DNA of 64,000 nt from Sipunculus nudus. Taxonomy: Eukaryota; Annelida; Sipuncula; Golfingiida; Sipunculidae. A program made the translations under genes and the position numbers. Shown here piece by piece: positions 27,546-36,531 of this stretch. Below the pieces are notes generated by a model, which worked only from the letters and a program-made list of their open reading frames with translations, had not been told where the DNA came from and searched no databases. The stretch covers positions 508,501 through 572,500 of the forward strand of contig JAPPUL010000081.1 of assembly GCA_026874595.1 (NCBI GenBank). Reading direction: 5' to 3'. The first letter of the stretch is position 1, and each line of letters begins with the position of its first letter.

Positions 27546-28469
27546 TTACTTGGAATGCCGCATATTATGAGGGTTTAGTTTTACTTTCTTTCGTACAATC
27601 TCAAAATGCAGATGAGGACCAGTCGAACGACCTGTTGAACCAACATTGCCTATATATTGCTTTTTGTTAACATACTCTCCCTTTCTAACTCTAATACGAG
27701 ATAAATGTCCATATAAAGTTTTATAATCATAAAGATGCTTTATGACAATAAGATTACCATAACCACGCGCATAGCCAGTAAATACAACTTGCCCCTTTTG
27801 AGCAGAGTATACAGGAGTCCCGGTTGGAGCTGCAATGTCAAGTCCTCCATGAAAAGTTTTCTTATGTTTAAAAGGATCTTTTCGAATTCCAAAAGGTGAG
27901 CTTATATATCCTGTTTTTAACGGACTTGTAAACTTAGACGCATTAAAATACTGCCATTCTTGTTTAGAGAGCCTTCGAAACGGAATAAAGACTCTCTGTC
28001 CAGAATAAAGGATGTTGGTATGCTTATTAAATCTATTAACTTTAGACAAAAGCCAAACAGGAGTATTAAACTGCATAGCAAGAGATTTTATATTTGTAAT
28101 CTTATCAAGATAAATAAAAGAGCCTCTGACATTCGGAATAAATATAGTACTACCTATATTAAGGTCATAATGGCTGCTAATATAGTTTATAGAGATTATA
28201 GTATCTTTATTAAGCCCGATACGACTTGCGATATTGGCGATAGAATCATGTTTTTTAACTTTATAAGTTGCTATTTTAAATTGGAACGATATAGTCCTAC
28301 TAAGTTTAGCGCGTGAATTATAGTATATAAGAGTATTTCTAAAATCACTAAAAACAGCATCATCCATAGACAAATCGTTTATGCGATAATCTTTATCAAA
28401 AGGATAAGATATTTTGAATTCTAAGATGATGAAGGATATCAGAATAAACGTAAAGTAAATATATCGCAT
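27546..28469 (-). CDS. LysM and M23-family metallopeptidase (peptidoglycan hydrolase-like)
   Basis: About 307 residues, with an N-terminal hydrophobic signal, two LysM peptidoglycan-binding domains (about 75-125, YKVKKHDSIANIASRIGLN, and about 130-175, ending SGQRVFIPF) and a C-terminal M23 domain with zinc ligands in HGGLDIAAPTG and HLHFEIV. It is predicted to cut or regulate cell wall cross-links in the periplasm, or to act like an EnvC/NlpD-type amidase activator if the ligands are used differently. A GTG at 28481 is an alternative start; I prefer the ATG at 28469. It lies between mdcH and ahcY on the opposite strand. Confidence 0.92.
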   Translation of the reverse strand: MRYIYFTFILISFIILEFKISYPFDKDYRINDLSMDDAVFSDFRNTLIYYNSRAKLSRTISFQFKIATYKVKKHDSIANIASRIGLNKDTIISINYISSHYDLNIGSTIFIPNVRGSFIYLDKITNIKSLAMQFNTPVWLLSKVNRFNKHTNILYSGQRVFIPFRRLSKQEWQYFNASKFTSPLKTGYISSPFGIRKDPFKHKKTFHGGLDIAAPTGTPVYSAQKGQVVFTGYARGYGNLIVIKHLYDYKTLYGHLSRIRVRKGEYVNKKQYIGNVGSTGRSTGPHLHFEIVRKKVKLNPHNMRHSK

Positions 28470-28652
28470 AAAGTATACCACAAATTGACAAACCTAATTA
28501 TTATTGTAGTTGTATAAGAAATAAAATATAGAAAGGAGAAAACTATATATAAACACTTAAATATACTATTTTAAACATAAAATAATATGTAATGCAAAGG
28601 TATTATTATAATTAGAGCTTATTTATATTAAATTTAAAAATGGACGGAGATA

Positions 28653-29906
28653 ATGATATATAAGGTAAAGGACATTGATCTTGCACAACAGGGTTTACGA
28701 AAGATTGAATGGGCAGAGAGTAGGATGCCTGTATTAGAGGAACTTGGCAAAAGATATGAGAAAATAAAGCCGTTAGCTGGCATGAGGATAGCAGGGTGTA
28801 TACACGTAACTAAAGAAACAGCTGTACTTGTAAAAACGCTAATTAAAGCCGGAGCTGAAGTAAGTTGGTCTGGCTGTAACCCATTATCAACACAAGATGA
28901 CATATCAGCAGCACTGGCACACCTTGGAATATCTATATACGCTTGGCATGGAATGGAAAAAGAAGATTTTTATTGGTGCATTAAGAAGACCTTAGAAATA
29001 GAGCCGACACTAACTCTTGATGATGGGGCTGATTTGGTGTTTACAATACACAAAGAGTATCATGATATGGCAAAAAGAGTACTAGGCGGAACAGAAGAAA
29101 CAACCACAGGTGTAAAGAGATTAAGAGCCATGGCAAATGACAACGCATTATTATATCCGATAATAGCTGTAAACGACTCTATAACAAAATGGGATTTTGA
29201 TAATGTATACGGAACTGGGCAGTCATCGTTGGATGGCATAATGAGGGCAAGTTCTGTTTTGGTTGCAGGTAAAACCGTAGTAGTTTGCGGCTATGGACAC
29301 TGTGGACGAGGAGTTGCAATGCGTGCAAAGGGTCTTGGAGCCTCGGTCGTTGTCACAGAAATAAAACCAACTTCAGCGCTAAAAGCTCGTCTTGAGGGCT
29401 ATGAAGTCATGCCTATGTTAGACGCTGCAAAGGTAGGTGATATATTTATAACTGCAACTGGTGTTAAAGATATCATAACCAAAGAGCATTTTAATTTAAT
29501 GAAAGATGGTGCAATTATATGCAATACAGGACATTATGATTGTGAAATAAATATAAATGATCTTGAGTCTATATCAATAGACAAAAAAGAGATCCGCCAT
29601 GCTAATGAACAGTATAAGACTAAAGACGGTAAGAGAATATATCTTCTTGCACAAGGAAGGCTTATAAATCTTGCCGCAGCAGAAGGGCATCCATCGGAAG
29701 TAATGGATATGTCTTTTGCTAACCAATTTCTTGGCTTAATAAAACTTGCTAATGGTGATAATAAACTTGCAAATAAGGTATACGTATTGCCAGAGGAGAC
29801 TGATGAGGAGGTTAGTCAGATAAAGTTAAAGAGCATGGGTATAAAGATAGATAATCTATCGAAAGAACAAATTAAATATGCGAGTGACTATAGTGCTGGA
29901 ACATAA
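28653..29906 (+). CDS. ahcY: Adenosylhomocysteinase
   Basis: Hydrolyses S-adenosylhomocysteine to adenosine and homocysteine, using bound NAD. The 417-residue length is the short form that lacks the about 40-residue insertion of many eukaryal and proteobacterial enzymes. Markers: DDGADLVF, NDSITKWDFDNVYGTGQSSLDG (catalytic Lys and Asp) and the NAD motif VCGYGHCGRGVAMRAKGLGA. GGAG is four bases before the ATG, rather close. It overlaps the next gene by 29 bp in another frame. With the mtnP (56259-57134) and metB genes it supports an S-adenosylmethionine recycling route. Confidence 0.96.
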   Translation: MIYKVKDIDLAQQGLRKIEWAESRMPVLEELGKRYEKIKPLAGMRIAGCIHVTKETAVLVKTLIKAGAEVSWSGCNPLSTQDDISAALAHLGISIYAWHGMEKEDFYWCIKKTLEIEPTLTLDDGADLVFTIHKEYHDMAKRVLGGTEETTTGVKRLRAMANDNALLYPIIAVNDSITKWDFDNVYGTGQSSLDGIMRASSVLVAGKTVVVCGYGHCGRGVAMRAKGLGASVVVTEIKPTSALKARLEGYEVMPMLDAAKVGDIFITATGVKDIITKEHFNLMKDGAIICNTGHYDCEININDLESISIDKKEIRHANEQYKTKDGKRIYLLAQGRLINLAAAEGHPSEVMDMSFANQFLGLIKLANGDNKLANKVYVLPEETDEEVSQIKLKSMGIKIDNLSKEQIKYASDYSAGT

Positions 29907-31110
29907 AACAGTAAATGAGAATAAAGTAGATTTATTTTCAAAATGCATTGATTTTTTTAATGCAACAAAACATTATACTGAGAAGGGACTATATCCCTAT
30001 TTCAGGTCAATAGAATCAGCACAGGATACAGAAGTATTTATAAATAAGAAAAAATATTTAATGCTTGGCTCAAATAGTTATATGGGGCTTACAAATCATC
30101 CTAAGATTCTAAAAGAAGCAAAGGGTGCGATAGACAAATATGGATCTGGGAATGCAGGGTCAAGGTTTTTAAACGGGACACTTGATATACATAACAAATT
30201 AGAAGAGAAGCTTGCAGATTTTTTTGGTTTTGAAGATGCACTACTTTTTGGGACGGGCTATCTTGCTAATCTTGGGGTAATATCAGCTTTAGTTGGGCCA
30301 AAAGATTACGTTATAACAGATAAGATGGACCATGCAAGTATATTCGACGCATCACGCTTATCGTTTGGTAAATTGCTTAAGTTTAAGCACAATGATATGA
30401 GGGATTTAGAAAGGGTACTAAAAAGCTGTAATACTAACCGTGGGAAGCTAGTTGTAGTTGATGGAGTATTTAGTATGGAAGGTGATATAGCTAATTTGCC
30501 AGGAATTGTTGAGCTTTGCAGAAAATACAATGCTCGTATAATGGTTGATGATGCGCATGGAACAGGAGTGCTTGGGAAAGGGGGGCGTGGGACTCCTAAT
30601 TATTTTGACCTTGTAGACTCTATAGATATTCTTGTAATAACGTTTTCTAAATCACTAGCATCGCTTGGTGGAGCGGCACTTGCATCAAAAGATGTAATAT
30701 ATTATCTTAAACATAAAGCAAGATCGTTAATATTTAGTGCAAGTATGCCTGCATCGGCTGTGGCAAGCGTTTCCAAGGCGCTGGATATTATACAAGAGGA
30801 ACCCTCAAGAATTACAAGATTGTGGTATAATACCAACAAAATGTTGTCTGCTCTTAATAAACTAGGTTTTAATACAGGGACAAGTAATACACCTATCATC
30901 CCAATTATAGTTGGAGGTATGGATGAGACTTTTATATACTGGAGAAAGCTAACTGATGCTGGTATTTTTGTAAATCCTGTTGTGCCTCCTGCCGTTCAAC
31001 CAGGTCAATGTCTTATTCGTACAAGTTATATGGCAACTCATACTGACGAACAGCTTGACTGGGCTTTGGAAGTTTTATCAAGTGCTGGAAAGGAGCTTAA
31101 TTTAATTTAA
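29878..31110 (+). CDS. Serine palmitoyltransferase-like alpha-oxoamine synthase
   Basis: PLP-dependent alpha-oxoamine synthase, 410 residues. The PLP lysine is in VITFSKSLASLGGAALA, and the His/Asp pair in MVDDAHGTGVLGKGGRG. Most signals recall the Bacteroides/Sphingomonas serine palmitoyltransferase group rather than glycine C-acetyltransferase: GLYPYFRSIESAQDTEVF, GSNSYMGLTNHP, KFKHNDMRDLERVL, and the C-terminal VNPVVPPAVQPGQCLIRTSYMATHTDEQ. If so it makes 3-ketosphinganine from serine and a fatty acyl-CoA or acyl-ACP. The start overlaps ahcY by 29 bp and no good SD is seen; GTG codons at 29884 and 29893 are alternatives. Substrate is inferred. Confidence 0.75.
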   Translation: MRVTIVLEHKTVNENKVDLFSKCIDFFNATKHYTEKGLYPYFRSIESAQDTEVFINKKKYLMLGSNSYMGLTNHPKILKEAKGAIDKYGSGNAGSRFLNGTLDIHNKLEEKLADFFGFEDALLFGTGYLANLGVISALVGPKDYVITDKMDHASIFDASRLSFGKLLKFKHNDMRDLERVLKSCNTNRGKLVVVDGVFSMEGDIANLPGIVELCRKYNARIMVDDAHGTGVLGKGGRGTPNYFDLVDSIDILVITFSKSLASLGGAALASKDVIYYLKHKARSLIFSASMPASAVASVSKALDIIQEEPSRITRLWYNTNKMLSALNKLGFNTGTSNTPIIPIIVGGMDETFIYWRKLTDAGIFVNPVVPPAVQPGQCLIRTSYMATHTDEQLDWALEVLSSAGKELNLI

Positions 31111-32224
31111 TACCTTTTTTAAGTAGTTTATCTAATGCCTTTTGGCTATCCTCTTTTTGCTTCTTATCTTCCTGCCATATCGATAATTCGTATAATGATT
31201 TTTTATGTCTTATATAATGTTTTTTTATAACTACTTTAGTCTCTTCTCTATCCTTTGTTTTTGGTATAGTTGCATAAATATCATAAAGTAATACACCAGC
31301 TTTGCCTAACATACTAAGTTCATTTACATTATTATAAAAGCTTATCTTTTCTGCTTCTAAGTTAAGTTTAAACGTATCTATCGCCTTTATAACAAGTTTC
31401 TCAGAGCTTAAACTTCCAACTCCACTTGATACTCCAATATATTCAAGCGTAACAATACTTCCACTGGAGTTGTTTCTTACATTAAATATTTTAGATGCAT
31501 CTGTTGATAAAAGCTCCCAGCTAGAATCTAGTGTCGCTTCAATACCATATTTTTCTAATACTAGGTCATTTGAAGAAATCTTACTAGCCCTTATATTATC
31601 TATTACAAATAACGCCTTCTCATAAAAAAGCTCTCTATTTAACTCTTCTTTGCCTATATCTAACTCTTTGCCTTGCTCCTTAACTTTAACTCCTATCTCT
31701 TTCCTTTTATTCTCACTCTCAGCATCCACCTTCGGATAAGATAAAAGTATTAAAACTTCATAAAGCTTGCCGCTTAGCATAAATAAAGAACGATATAATA
31801 TATAATTTACTTGTTCTTTTAGATACTTTTCATCCCTTTCAAAAATACCTTTTGCTATAAGTCGTCCTTTAAATTCTTCTACCTTTTCATATTTTATATT
31901 CCTATCTTTTCTAAGCTCTTTTATAAAATAGTTGTCTATATCTTTTACATGATCTCCTGCACTTACTCTAAGTTGTCCCATAACTCCATAACTACTTTCA
32001 AATCCAACTACATTACTATCAGTATTAGATACATAATACCAATCTATTGGGATTTTTATAGTTATACCCGAACTTCTATAACTATTAAATTCGCCTTTAT
32101 AAACTTTAACTTTTTTTACAATACTTCTTTTTTCTATTTTCTTATTATAACTTGTGCAATTCGATGTTACAAAAACGTGGGAAATTGATATTAATAAAAC
32201 TACTAAACGGAGTGAATCTTGCAA
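31097..32224 (-). CDS. Predicted lipoprotein, 375 aa
   Basis: The start is TTG with AGG eight bases upstream; the leader MQDSLRLVVLLISISHVFVTSNC is hydrophobic with a possible lipobox at C23 (TSNC), weaker than the canonical L-x-x-C. The mature part has two similar halves (about 45-165 and 215-365), each with a GITIKIPIDWYYVS or YGIEATLDSSWELLS-type strand pair and a late alpha/beta segment. This suggests an internal duplication of a PsbP-like or similar fold; I cannot name the family with confidence. Its 3' end overlaps the convergent serine palmitoyltransferase-like gene by 14 bp. Confidence 0.55.
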   Translation of the reverse strand: MQDSLRLVVLLISISHVFVTSNCTSYNKKIEKRSIVKKVKVYKGEFNSYRSSGITIKIPIDWYYVSNTDSNVVGFESSYGVMGQLRVSAGDHVKDIDNYFIKELRKDRNIKYEKVEEFKGRLIAKGIFERDEKYLKEQVNYILYRSLFMLSGKLYEVLILLSYPKVDAESENKRKEIGVKVKEQGKELDIGKEELNRELFYEKALFVIDNIRASKISSNDLVLEKYGIEATLDSSWELLSTDASKIFNVRNNSSGSIVTLEYIGVSSGVGSLSSEKLVIKAIDTFKLNLEAEKISFYNNVNELSMLGKAGVLLYDIYATIPKTKDREETKVVIKKHYIRHKKSLYELSIWQEDKKQKEDSQKALDKLLKKGIKLN

Positions 32225-32459
32225 TAATATAACCTATATCACTATTTTTTTTATTATTTATATCTTGCTTAATATTTGCCCAACTTTAAGAAGTATTTTG
32301 TTTTGAATTTATTACATATTATCTTTAGTTAGACGTAAATTATAATACTTTATATATATCGGCTAATATTAATTTATAAGTGTTAATTAAAGATTGTATA
32401 CCAGATGTTTTGAGACCTTTTTTTTATATAGAAAGAGTCACCTACTAAGGAGAACACTA

Positions 32460-33644
32460 ATGAAAAAGAACGCTAAAACAAAAGAACTTCAACAGGATAA
32501 AATATATAATAATAACAATTCTACCATTGAGCATAGTGTTGTTAAGGAAATAAGCACTATTCATAATCCATCTTCTTTCACTTCTAAAACAGAAGAGTTT
32601 TATGCCGCTTTGAAGATGGCTAAAAACTCTAAAGTGTTAATCGTTATTAAAGGCTATCCAGACCCTGATAGCATTGCTTGTGCTCTGACTTTTCAATATA
32701 TTGCACTGCATTATGCAATTGAGTCTACTATATTACATTTTGATGAGGTAAGTCATCCTGAAAATAAAGCTTTAATTAAAAAACTATCCATTGAGCTGGT
32801 ACGATATACTAAAGAGTTTGATTTTAGTCCATATAAATATCTTGTTTTCAACGATACGCAAACGACCGATTTAAATATAGATATATCTCCTACTATTAAA
32901 AATTTAGTGCTTGTTGACCATCATAAAAACTTGGGGGCTAAGGATTGTATATTTACTGACATTAGAGAGGATGCAGGCTCAACAAGCGCTATATATACTG
33001 AATATCTCATACAGGGCCCAGTCAATTTGGAAAGTGGTAACACTGATACTGTCAAACTGGCTACTGCTCTTATGCATGGTATCCGAAGTGATACTAACAG
33101 CTTCCTTAATGCTCAAGATATTGATTTTCTTGGCGCTGCTTACTTAAGCCAGATTACCGATAAGGAACTTTTATCCATTATTTCACATCAATCGGTTTCA
33201 ACTAAAACTATGGACATGACTCAAATAGCTTTACAAAACAAGGACATCAAAGGAACATATTTATTTGCTGGTGTTGGCTTTGTTCGAGAGGATGATAGAG
33301 ATGGTATTGGACAAGTTGCTGATTATCTTCTTCTAAGAGATGGGATTGATACTGTTATTATATATGGCATTGTAGGAGGCAAATATATCGACGGCTCTTT
33401 ACGCACTACAAGCCATACTCTTGACCCAGATAAATGGATTAAAGATCTTTTTGGCTTTTCCGAAGATGGTAAACCTTTTGGTGGCGGAAGACGTGATAAG
33501 GGGGGGTTTCAACTGCCACTTGGAGTCCTTGCCAGATGTTCTGATAAAGACCTCCTTTGGAAAGTTACCAAGCATACTATCGAAGAAATCTTCTACAATA
33601 AAATCGGTATCAAAACTAAAGACTCTTCCAACAGCTTAAACTAA
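32460..33644 (+). CDS. DHH-family phosphoesterase (NrnA-like)
   Basis: A 394-residue DHH/DHHA1 phosphoesterase, the group that includes NrnA oligoribonuclease/pAp phosphatase and c-di-AMP hydrolases. Motifs in order: IKGYPDPDSIACA (metal-binding aspartates), NDTQ, LVDHHKN (the DHH signature), DAGSTSAIY, then a C-terminal DHHA1 motif FGGGRRDKGGFQLPLG. The start ATG follows AAGGAG; the upstream in-frame ATG is rejected because it lacks an SD. The protein has an extra, polar N-terminal tail of about 40 residues. The exact nucleotide substrate is unknown. Confidence 0.88.
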   Translation: MKKNAKTKELQQDKIYNNNNSTIEHSVVKEISTIHNPSSFTSKTEEFYAALKMAKNSKVLIVIKGYPDPDSIACALTFQYIALHYAIESTILHFDEVSHPENKALIKKLSIELVRYTKEFDFSPYKYLVFNDTQTTDLNIDISPTIKNLVLVDHHKNLGAKDCIFTDIREDAGSTSAIYTEYLIQGPVNLESGNTDTVKLATALMHGIRSDTNSFLNAQDIDFLGAAYLSQITDKELLSIISHQSVSTKTMDMTQIALQNKDIKGTYLFAGVGFVREDDRDGIGQVADYLLLRDGIDTVIIYGIVGGKYIDGSLRTTSHTLDPDKWIKDLFGFSEDGKPFGGGRRDKGGFQLPLGVLARCSDKDLLWKVTKHTIEEIFYNKIGIKTKDSSNSLN

Positions 33645-33686
33645 CACTTTAAGCCTTTTTCATCCTTGTTATATCGTATATTAAGA

Positions 33687-33757
33687 ATTATCTTTTATCT
33701 TATCTTATCTTATCTTCTTATCTATTCTCTTAATTAGAGGCTTTTAATTAGAGGCTT
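33687..33757. repeat. AT-rich repeats downstream of the DHH gene
   Basis: Several TATCT-type units (33687-33720) are followed by a perfect 14-bp duplication, TTAATTAGAGGCTT (33730-33743 and 33744-33757). The stretch 33645-33863 contains no gene. It is noncoding spacer between converging transcription units. Confidence 0.65.
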
Positions 33758-33863
33758 TCCTATTAATAGAACTAGAGCCGCTTTTAAAATAACATCTTGG
33801 CACAAATACATATTGTAACAAATACATACCTTCTTCATATAATTTATAAATTATATTTTATTC

Positions 33864-34010
33864 TCATCTAAAAAACCCTTCGCATATATCATGCGCTAGC
33901 CTATTTATTGCATATTTCATATAGTGCAATTCGTTTATTTGTACCTTTAGTCTCTCTATCTTTGAAAATCCTTTTTCAATAAGACCATTTTCGCCTTTAT
34001 TTTCTTCCAC
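33864..34010 (-). CDS. Small protein of 48 aa downstream of yraN
   Basis: This is a short open frame below the usual length cut-off. It starts at GTG with AAAGGA nine bases upstream, and encodes a charged, mostly helical 48-residue protein with the stretch SKIERLKVQINELHYMKYA, which could form a short coiled coil, and ends ICEGFFR. Codon composition matches the minus-strand neighbours. It lies 70 bp downstream of yraN on the same strand and could belong to that operon. I do not recognise a family. The gene call rests on SD, composition and context, and is moderately secure. Confidence 0.45.
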   Translation of the reverse strand: MEENKGENGLIEKGFSKIERLKVQINELHYMKYAINRLAHDICEGFFR

Positions 34011-34080
34011 TTTGCAAAATCCTTTTTACAACGTTTTTTTTACACTTTTTACACTTTTTTTGTCTACTTTACCTCTTCCC

Positions 34081-34476
34081 CTATTCTACCCTTTCCAATA
34101 TCTGCCCATCTATCACATCTTTGATATGTTCCAAGCTTAATTTGCCCTCCCTTACCTTTATTCCTATGTAGTCTATCCTCACACCTTGCTCCTCGTTACC
34201 CTCCGCTTTACTCTCCAACATAAAATATTCTTCAGCTGATAACAATATTCTCCGCTTTTGACGCTCAAGTAAATGTTCCTCTACAGCCCCATAGCTATCG
34301 CTTAATCTAAGCTTTACTTCTACAAATACTATATCTCGCCCATCCTCCGCTATTATATCTATCTCCCCATATCGTGTCCTGTAATTCCTACACAATATTT
34401 TATACCCTGCACTTTTTAGATAGTAATACCCTATCTCCTCTCCCAATAACCCAACTACCTTTTTACCTATCTTCAC
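34081..34476 (-). CDS. yraN: UPF0102 family protein YraN
   Basis: A 131-residue predicted endonuclease-like protein of the UPF0102 family, with a restriction-endonuclease-like fold. The family markers are GEEIGYYYLKSAGYKILCRNYRTRYGEIDIIAEDGRDIVFVEVKLR, with the D/E-x-K-like motif (GEIDII, VEVK) and the later GVRIDYIGI. The start is GTG; the gene overlaps the upstream 359-residue gene by 14 bp. The biological function is not established; a nuclease role is inferred from fold. Confidence 0.92.
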   Translation of the reverse strand: MKIGKKVVGLLGEEIGYYYLKSAGYKILCRNYRTRYGEIDIIAEDGRDIVFVEVKLRLSDSYGAVEEHLLERQKRRILLSAEEYFMLESKAEGNEEQGVRIDYIGIKVREGKLSLEHIKDVIDGQILERVE

Positions 34477-35542
34477 CCTTTTCTAATACCTCCCCCATCA
34501 CCCCCAGAACACCCTCTAGAACCTCTTGCCACTGCACTTTAATGTTACTTATAATATCCTCATCAAATCCTACTCCATATCCCCCACCATATCTCCCATT
34601 ACTCATTTTCTCGGCTATTTGATTAACCACATTAATAGTTCTTATTTTATAAGAACTATTAAAACTTTTTTCCTCACCCTCACCAAATCCTTCTCCTAAA
34701 CCCTTCTCTATAACCTTTAGACCACCAGCACCTCCTTTGTATTCATACACTTTTACCCCCCTAGCACCTCCACGCTCATACCCTTTTATCTCGTACCTAT
34801 ACCACGTCCCAAAAACATTTAAAACCCTTACGCCTCCCCTTAACTCAATACCATATCCCCCCCTCAAAACTACACTAAGACGCAATAACAATAACCTATC
34901 TGAAAATATAGACGGAATTGTTAAAAAACTTTTTTCTCCTTCTTTTACTAAAGTTTTATTCCCTTCTCGCTCAAATTTATTTATTCCTTCCAACATCAGT
35001 TTTATTTTTTCTACCTCTCCCAAAAACTCCCCTTCTTTAACTCCAACAGCCTCAAGCTCCAGATTATCCATATTTAAGAGATTTTCTACATACCTCAAAA
35101 AATCAATCCCGCAAAACCCATAGCTTTTACAATATCTTATATAATCTCCTTCAAATAATTCATCATAAAAACTATGATACGCTTTGTAGCCCCTATAATA
35201 ATTATATATTTCCTCTTCTTCTAATCCGTAATTGTTTTCTAAGTATACCTTAATTATTTTATACAATAACTCCCGATCTCCTAACCCCATAAGTCGCCTG
35301 CCATACCCTCTTATTAACTGTTCAACACGCACTGACTCGTATGCTGATACTAGCTCCAATAATATCTTTTTATCCAAGTCTTTTACTCGAAATAGATATT
35401 TAAAACCACTTGCAAGATCCCCTATATAATAGCCGTATATAATATATTGTCCGTTTATTCGTATCTTGTATCTTCCCCCTAAATATCTACCTAGAACCTC
35501 ACCCTGTAATAACTCTCCCTTTCTTAACTTGTATTTCATCAC
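34463..35542 (-). CDS. Hypothetical protein, 359 aa, upstream of yraN
   Basis: I do not recognise this gene. The protein has no signal peptide and no membrane segment. It starts MMKYKLRKGELLQGEVLGRYLGGRYKIRINGQYI, resembling a small OB- or SH3-like beta domain with alternating hydrophobic residues, then a mixed alpha region (about 60-200) and a glycine-rich C-terminal part (FGTWYRYEIKGYERGGARGVKV). Plus-strand DNA over it is extremely C-rich, so the coding strand is G-rich. It overlaps yraN by 14 bp and must share its transcript. In some spirochaetes a flagellar hook-length-type gene lies near yraN; that is only a possibility here. Confidence 0.55.
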   Translation of the reverse strand: MMKYKLRKGELLQGEVLGRYLGGRYKIRINGQYIIYGYYIGDLASGFKYLFRVKDLDKKILLELVSAYESVRVEQLIRGYGRRLMGLGDRELLYKIIKVYLENNYGLEEEEIYNYYRGYKAYHSFYDELFEGDYIRYCKSYGFCGIDFLRYVENLLNMDNLELEAVGVKEGEFLGEVEKIKLMLEGINKFEREGNKTLVKEGEKSFLTIPSIFSDRLLLLRLSVVLRGGYGIELRGGVRVLNVFGTWYRYEIKGYERGGARGVKVYEYKGGAGGLKVIEKGLGEGFGEGEEKSFNSSYKIRTINVVNQIAEKMSNGRYGGGYGVGFDEDIISNIKVQWQEVLEGVLGVMGEVLEKGEDR

Positions 35543-35697
35543 TTTTTCACTTTTTTATTTATTTATTGCCACATTAAATCCATATTTTTACAATTTATTA
35601 TTATGTTTTTTCCTACCTAAATAGGAAAACTGTTACTTTTTAACCTTATTTAATATTCTTTATCTATAAAGGTGTTTTTTTTTAGCTTTTTTCTTGC

Positions 35698-36459
35698 ATG
35701 TTTAAATCTTTTATCAAGAACTTCTCTATTATTCAAATATATATTATCATGGGCTTTGGCTATTTGCTCGTTATAATCTCATTCTTTACTCCACTGGCTT
35801 TGTTCTCTGATTCTTATATGTTTTATCCTGAGTTGCAAATAGCTGCTTTTGTCTCCCGATTTATTCAAGATAACTTATTTAAACTATTTGCTTTGCCCAT
35901 AATCCTTTATCCGTACTTCTTTACAATCATTTTGCTTCTCTTAAGCGTTAACTTTATTAGAAATAACATATTTAACTTCTTCTCTTTATGGTATAACAAA
36001 ATAGTGTCTTATAAAAACTTAGCTTTTATTATAAGAGCTTTTAAGAAAATATTTGCCCTCATTATCGCTTATTTACCACTTGTCATAAACTTAATCATTT
36101 ATACTGCTTTTTATCTTATGCCTATTAAACCTTTTAATATTGCCGCTTTTGGAGTTTTTATACTTGCTTTTATGTTGCTTTTTAGCTCTTACATAAAAGC
36201 AAAACGTCGTAAATACCAAAACCTACAATTTCTTAGTTTCACCTTATTGGCTTTAGATTATGCTTTTAATAGTGTGGTCTTTGTTATCATGGCAATTATT
36301 ATATTATCTGAACGAAATATTCTTATATTACCATTTACGTATCTTGCACTTCTGGGTTTTATTTTACTCTTTATTGGACTTAGTCTTATAGCTTATAAAA
36401 GCTATCTGGATTTAAGCTTTAGTTTAACCGCTAGTTCTTATAATAATGCAACAAGATAA
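35698..36459 (+). CDS. Polytopic membrane protein, 253 aa
   Basis: A 253-residue integral membrane protein with about six hydrophobic segments (roughly 14-38, 60-82, 104-134, 140-160, 176-200 and 208-232), separated by short lysine-bearing loops. I do not recognise a family. No SD is visible before the ATG at 35698; the upstream stretch is T-rich. It is followed by ugd after 72 bp on the same strand. The sequence has few charged residues within the helices and no obvious catalytic motif, so it may be a channel, scaffold or small-molecule export component. Confidence 0.5.
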   Translation: MFKSFIKNFSIIQIYIIMGFGYLLVIISFFTPLALFSDSYMFYPELQIAAFVSRFIQDNLFKLFALPIILYPYFFTIILLLLSVNFIRNNIFNFFSLWYNKIVSYKNLAFIIRAFKKIFALIIAYLPLVINLIIYTAFYLMPIKPFNIAAFGVFILAFMLLFSSYIKAKRRKYQNLQFLSFTLLALDYAFNSVVFVIMAIIILSERNILILPFTYLALLGFILLFIGLSLIAYKSYLDLSFSLTASSYNNATR

Positions 36460-36531
36460 AAAAAACTGTTTTACAAAGCTTATTTAGTTTTACAAAGCTT
36501 TTTTAAATAGAATAAAAGGAGTTTTGCTTTT

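Noticed and set aside
28482-28652. SAH or other riboswitch before ahcY
   Set aside because: The 171-bp leader is AT-rich with no visible conserved pseudoknot core; nothing matched by eye.
29878-31110. Naming this enzyme glycine C-acetyltransferase (kbl)
   Set aside because: Start and end motifs fit the serine palmitoyltransferase group better, and no threonine dehydrogenase gene is next to it. Kbl remains a fallback.
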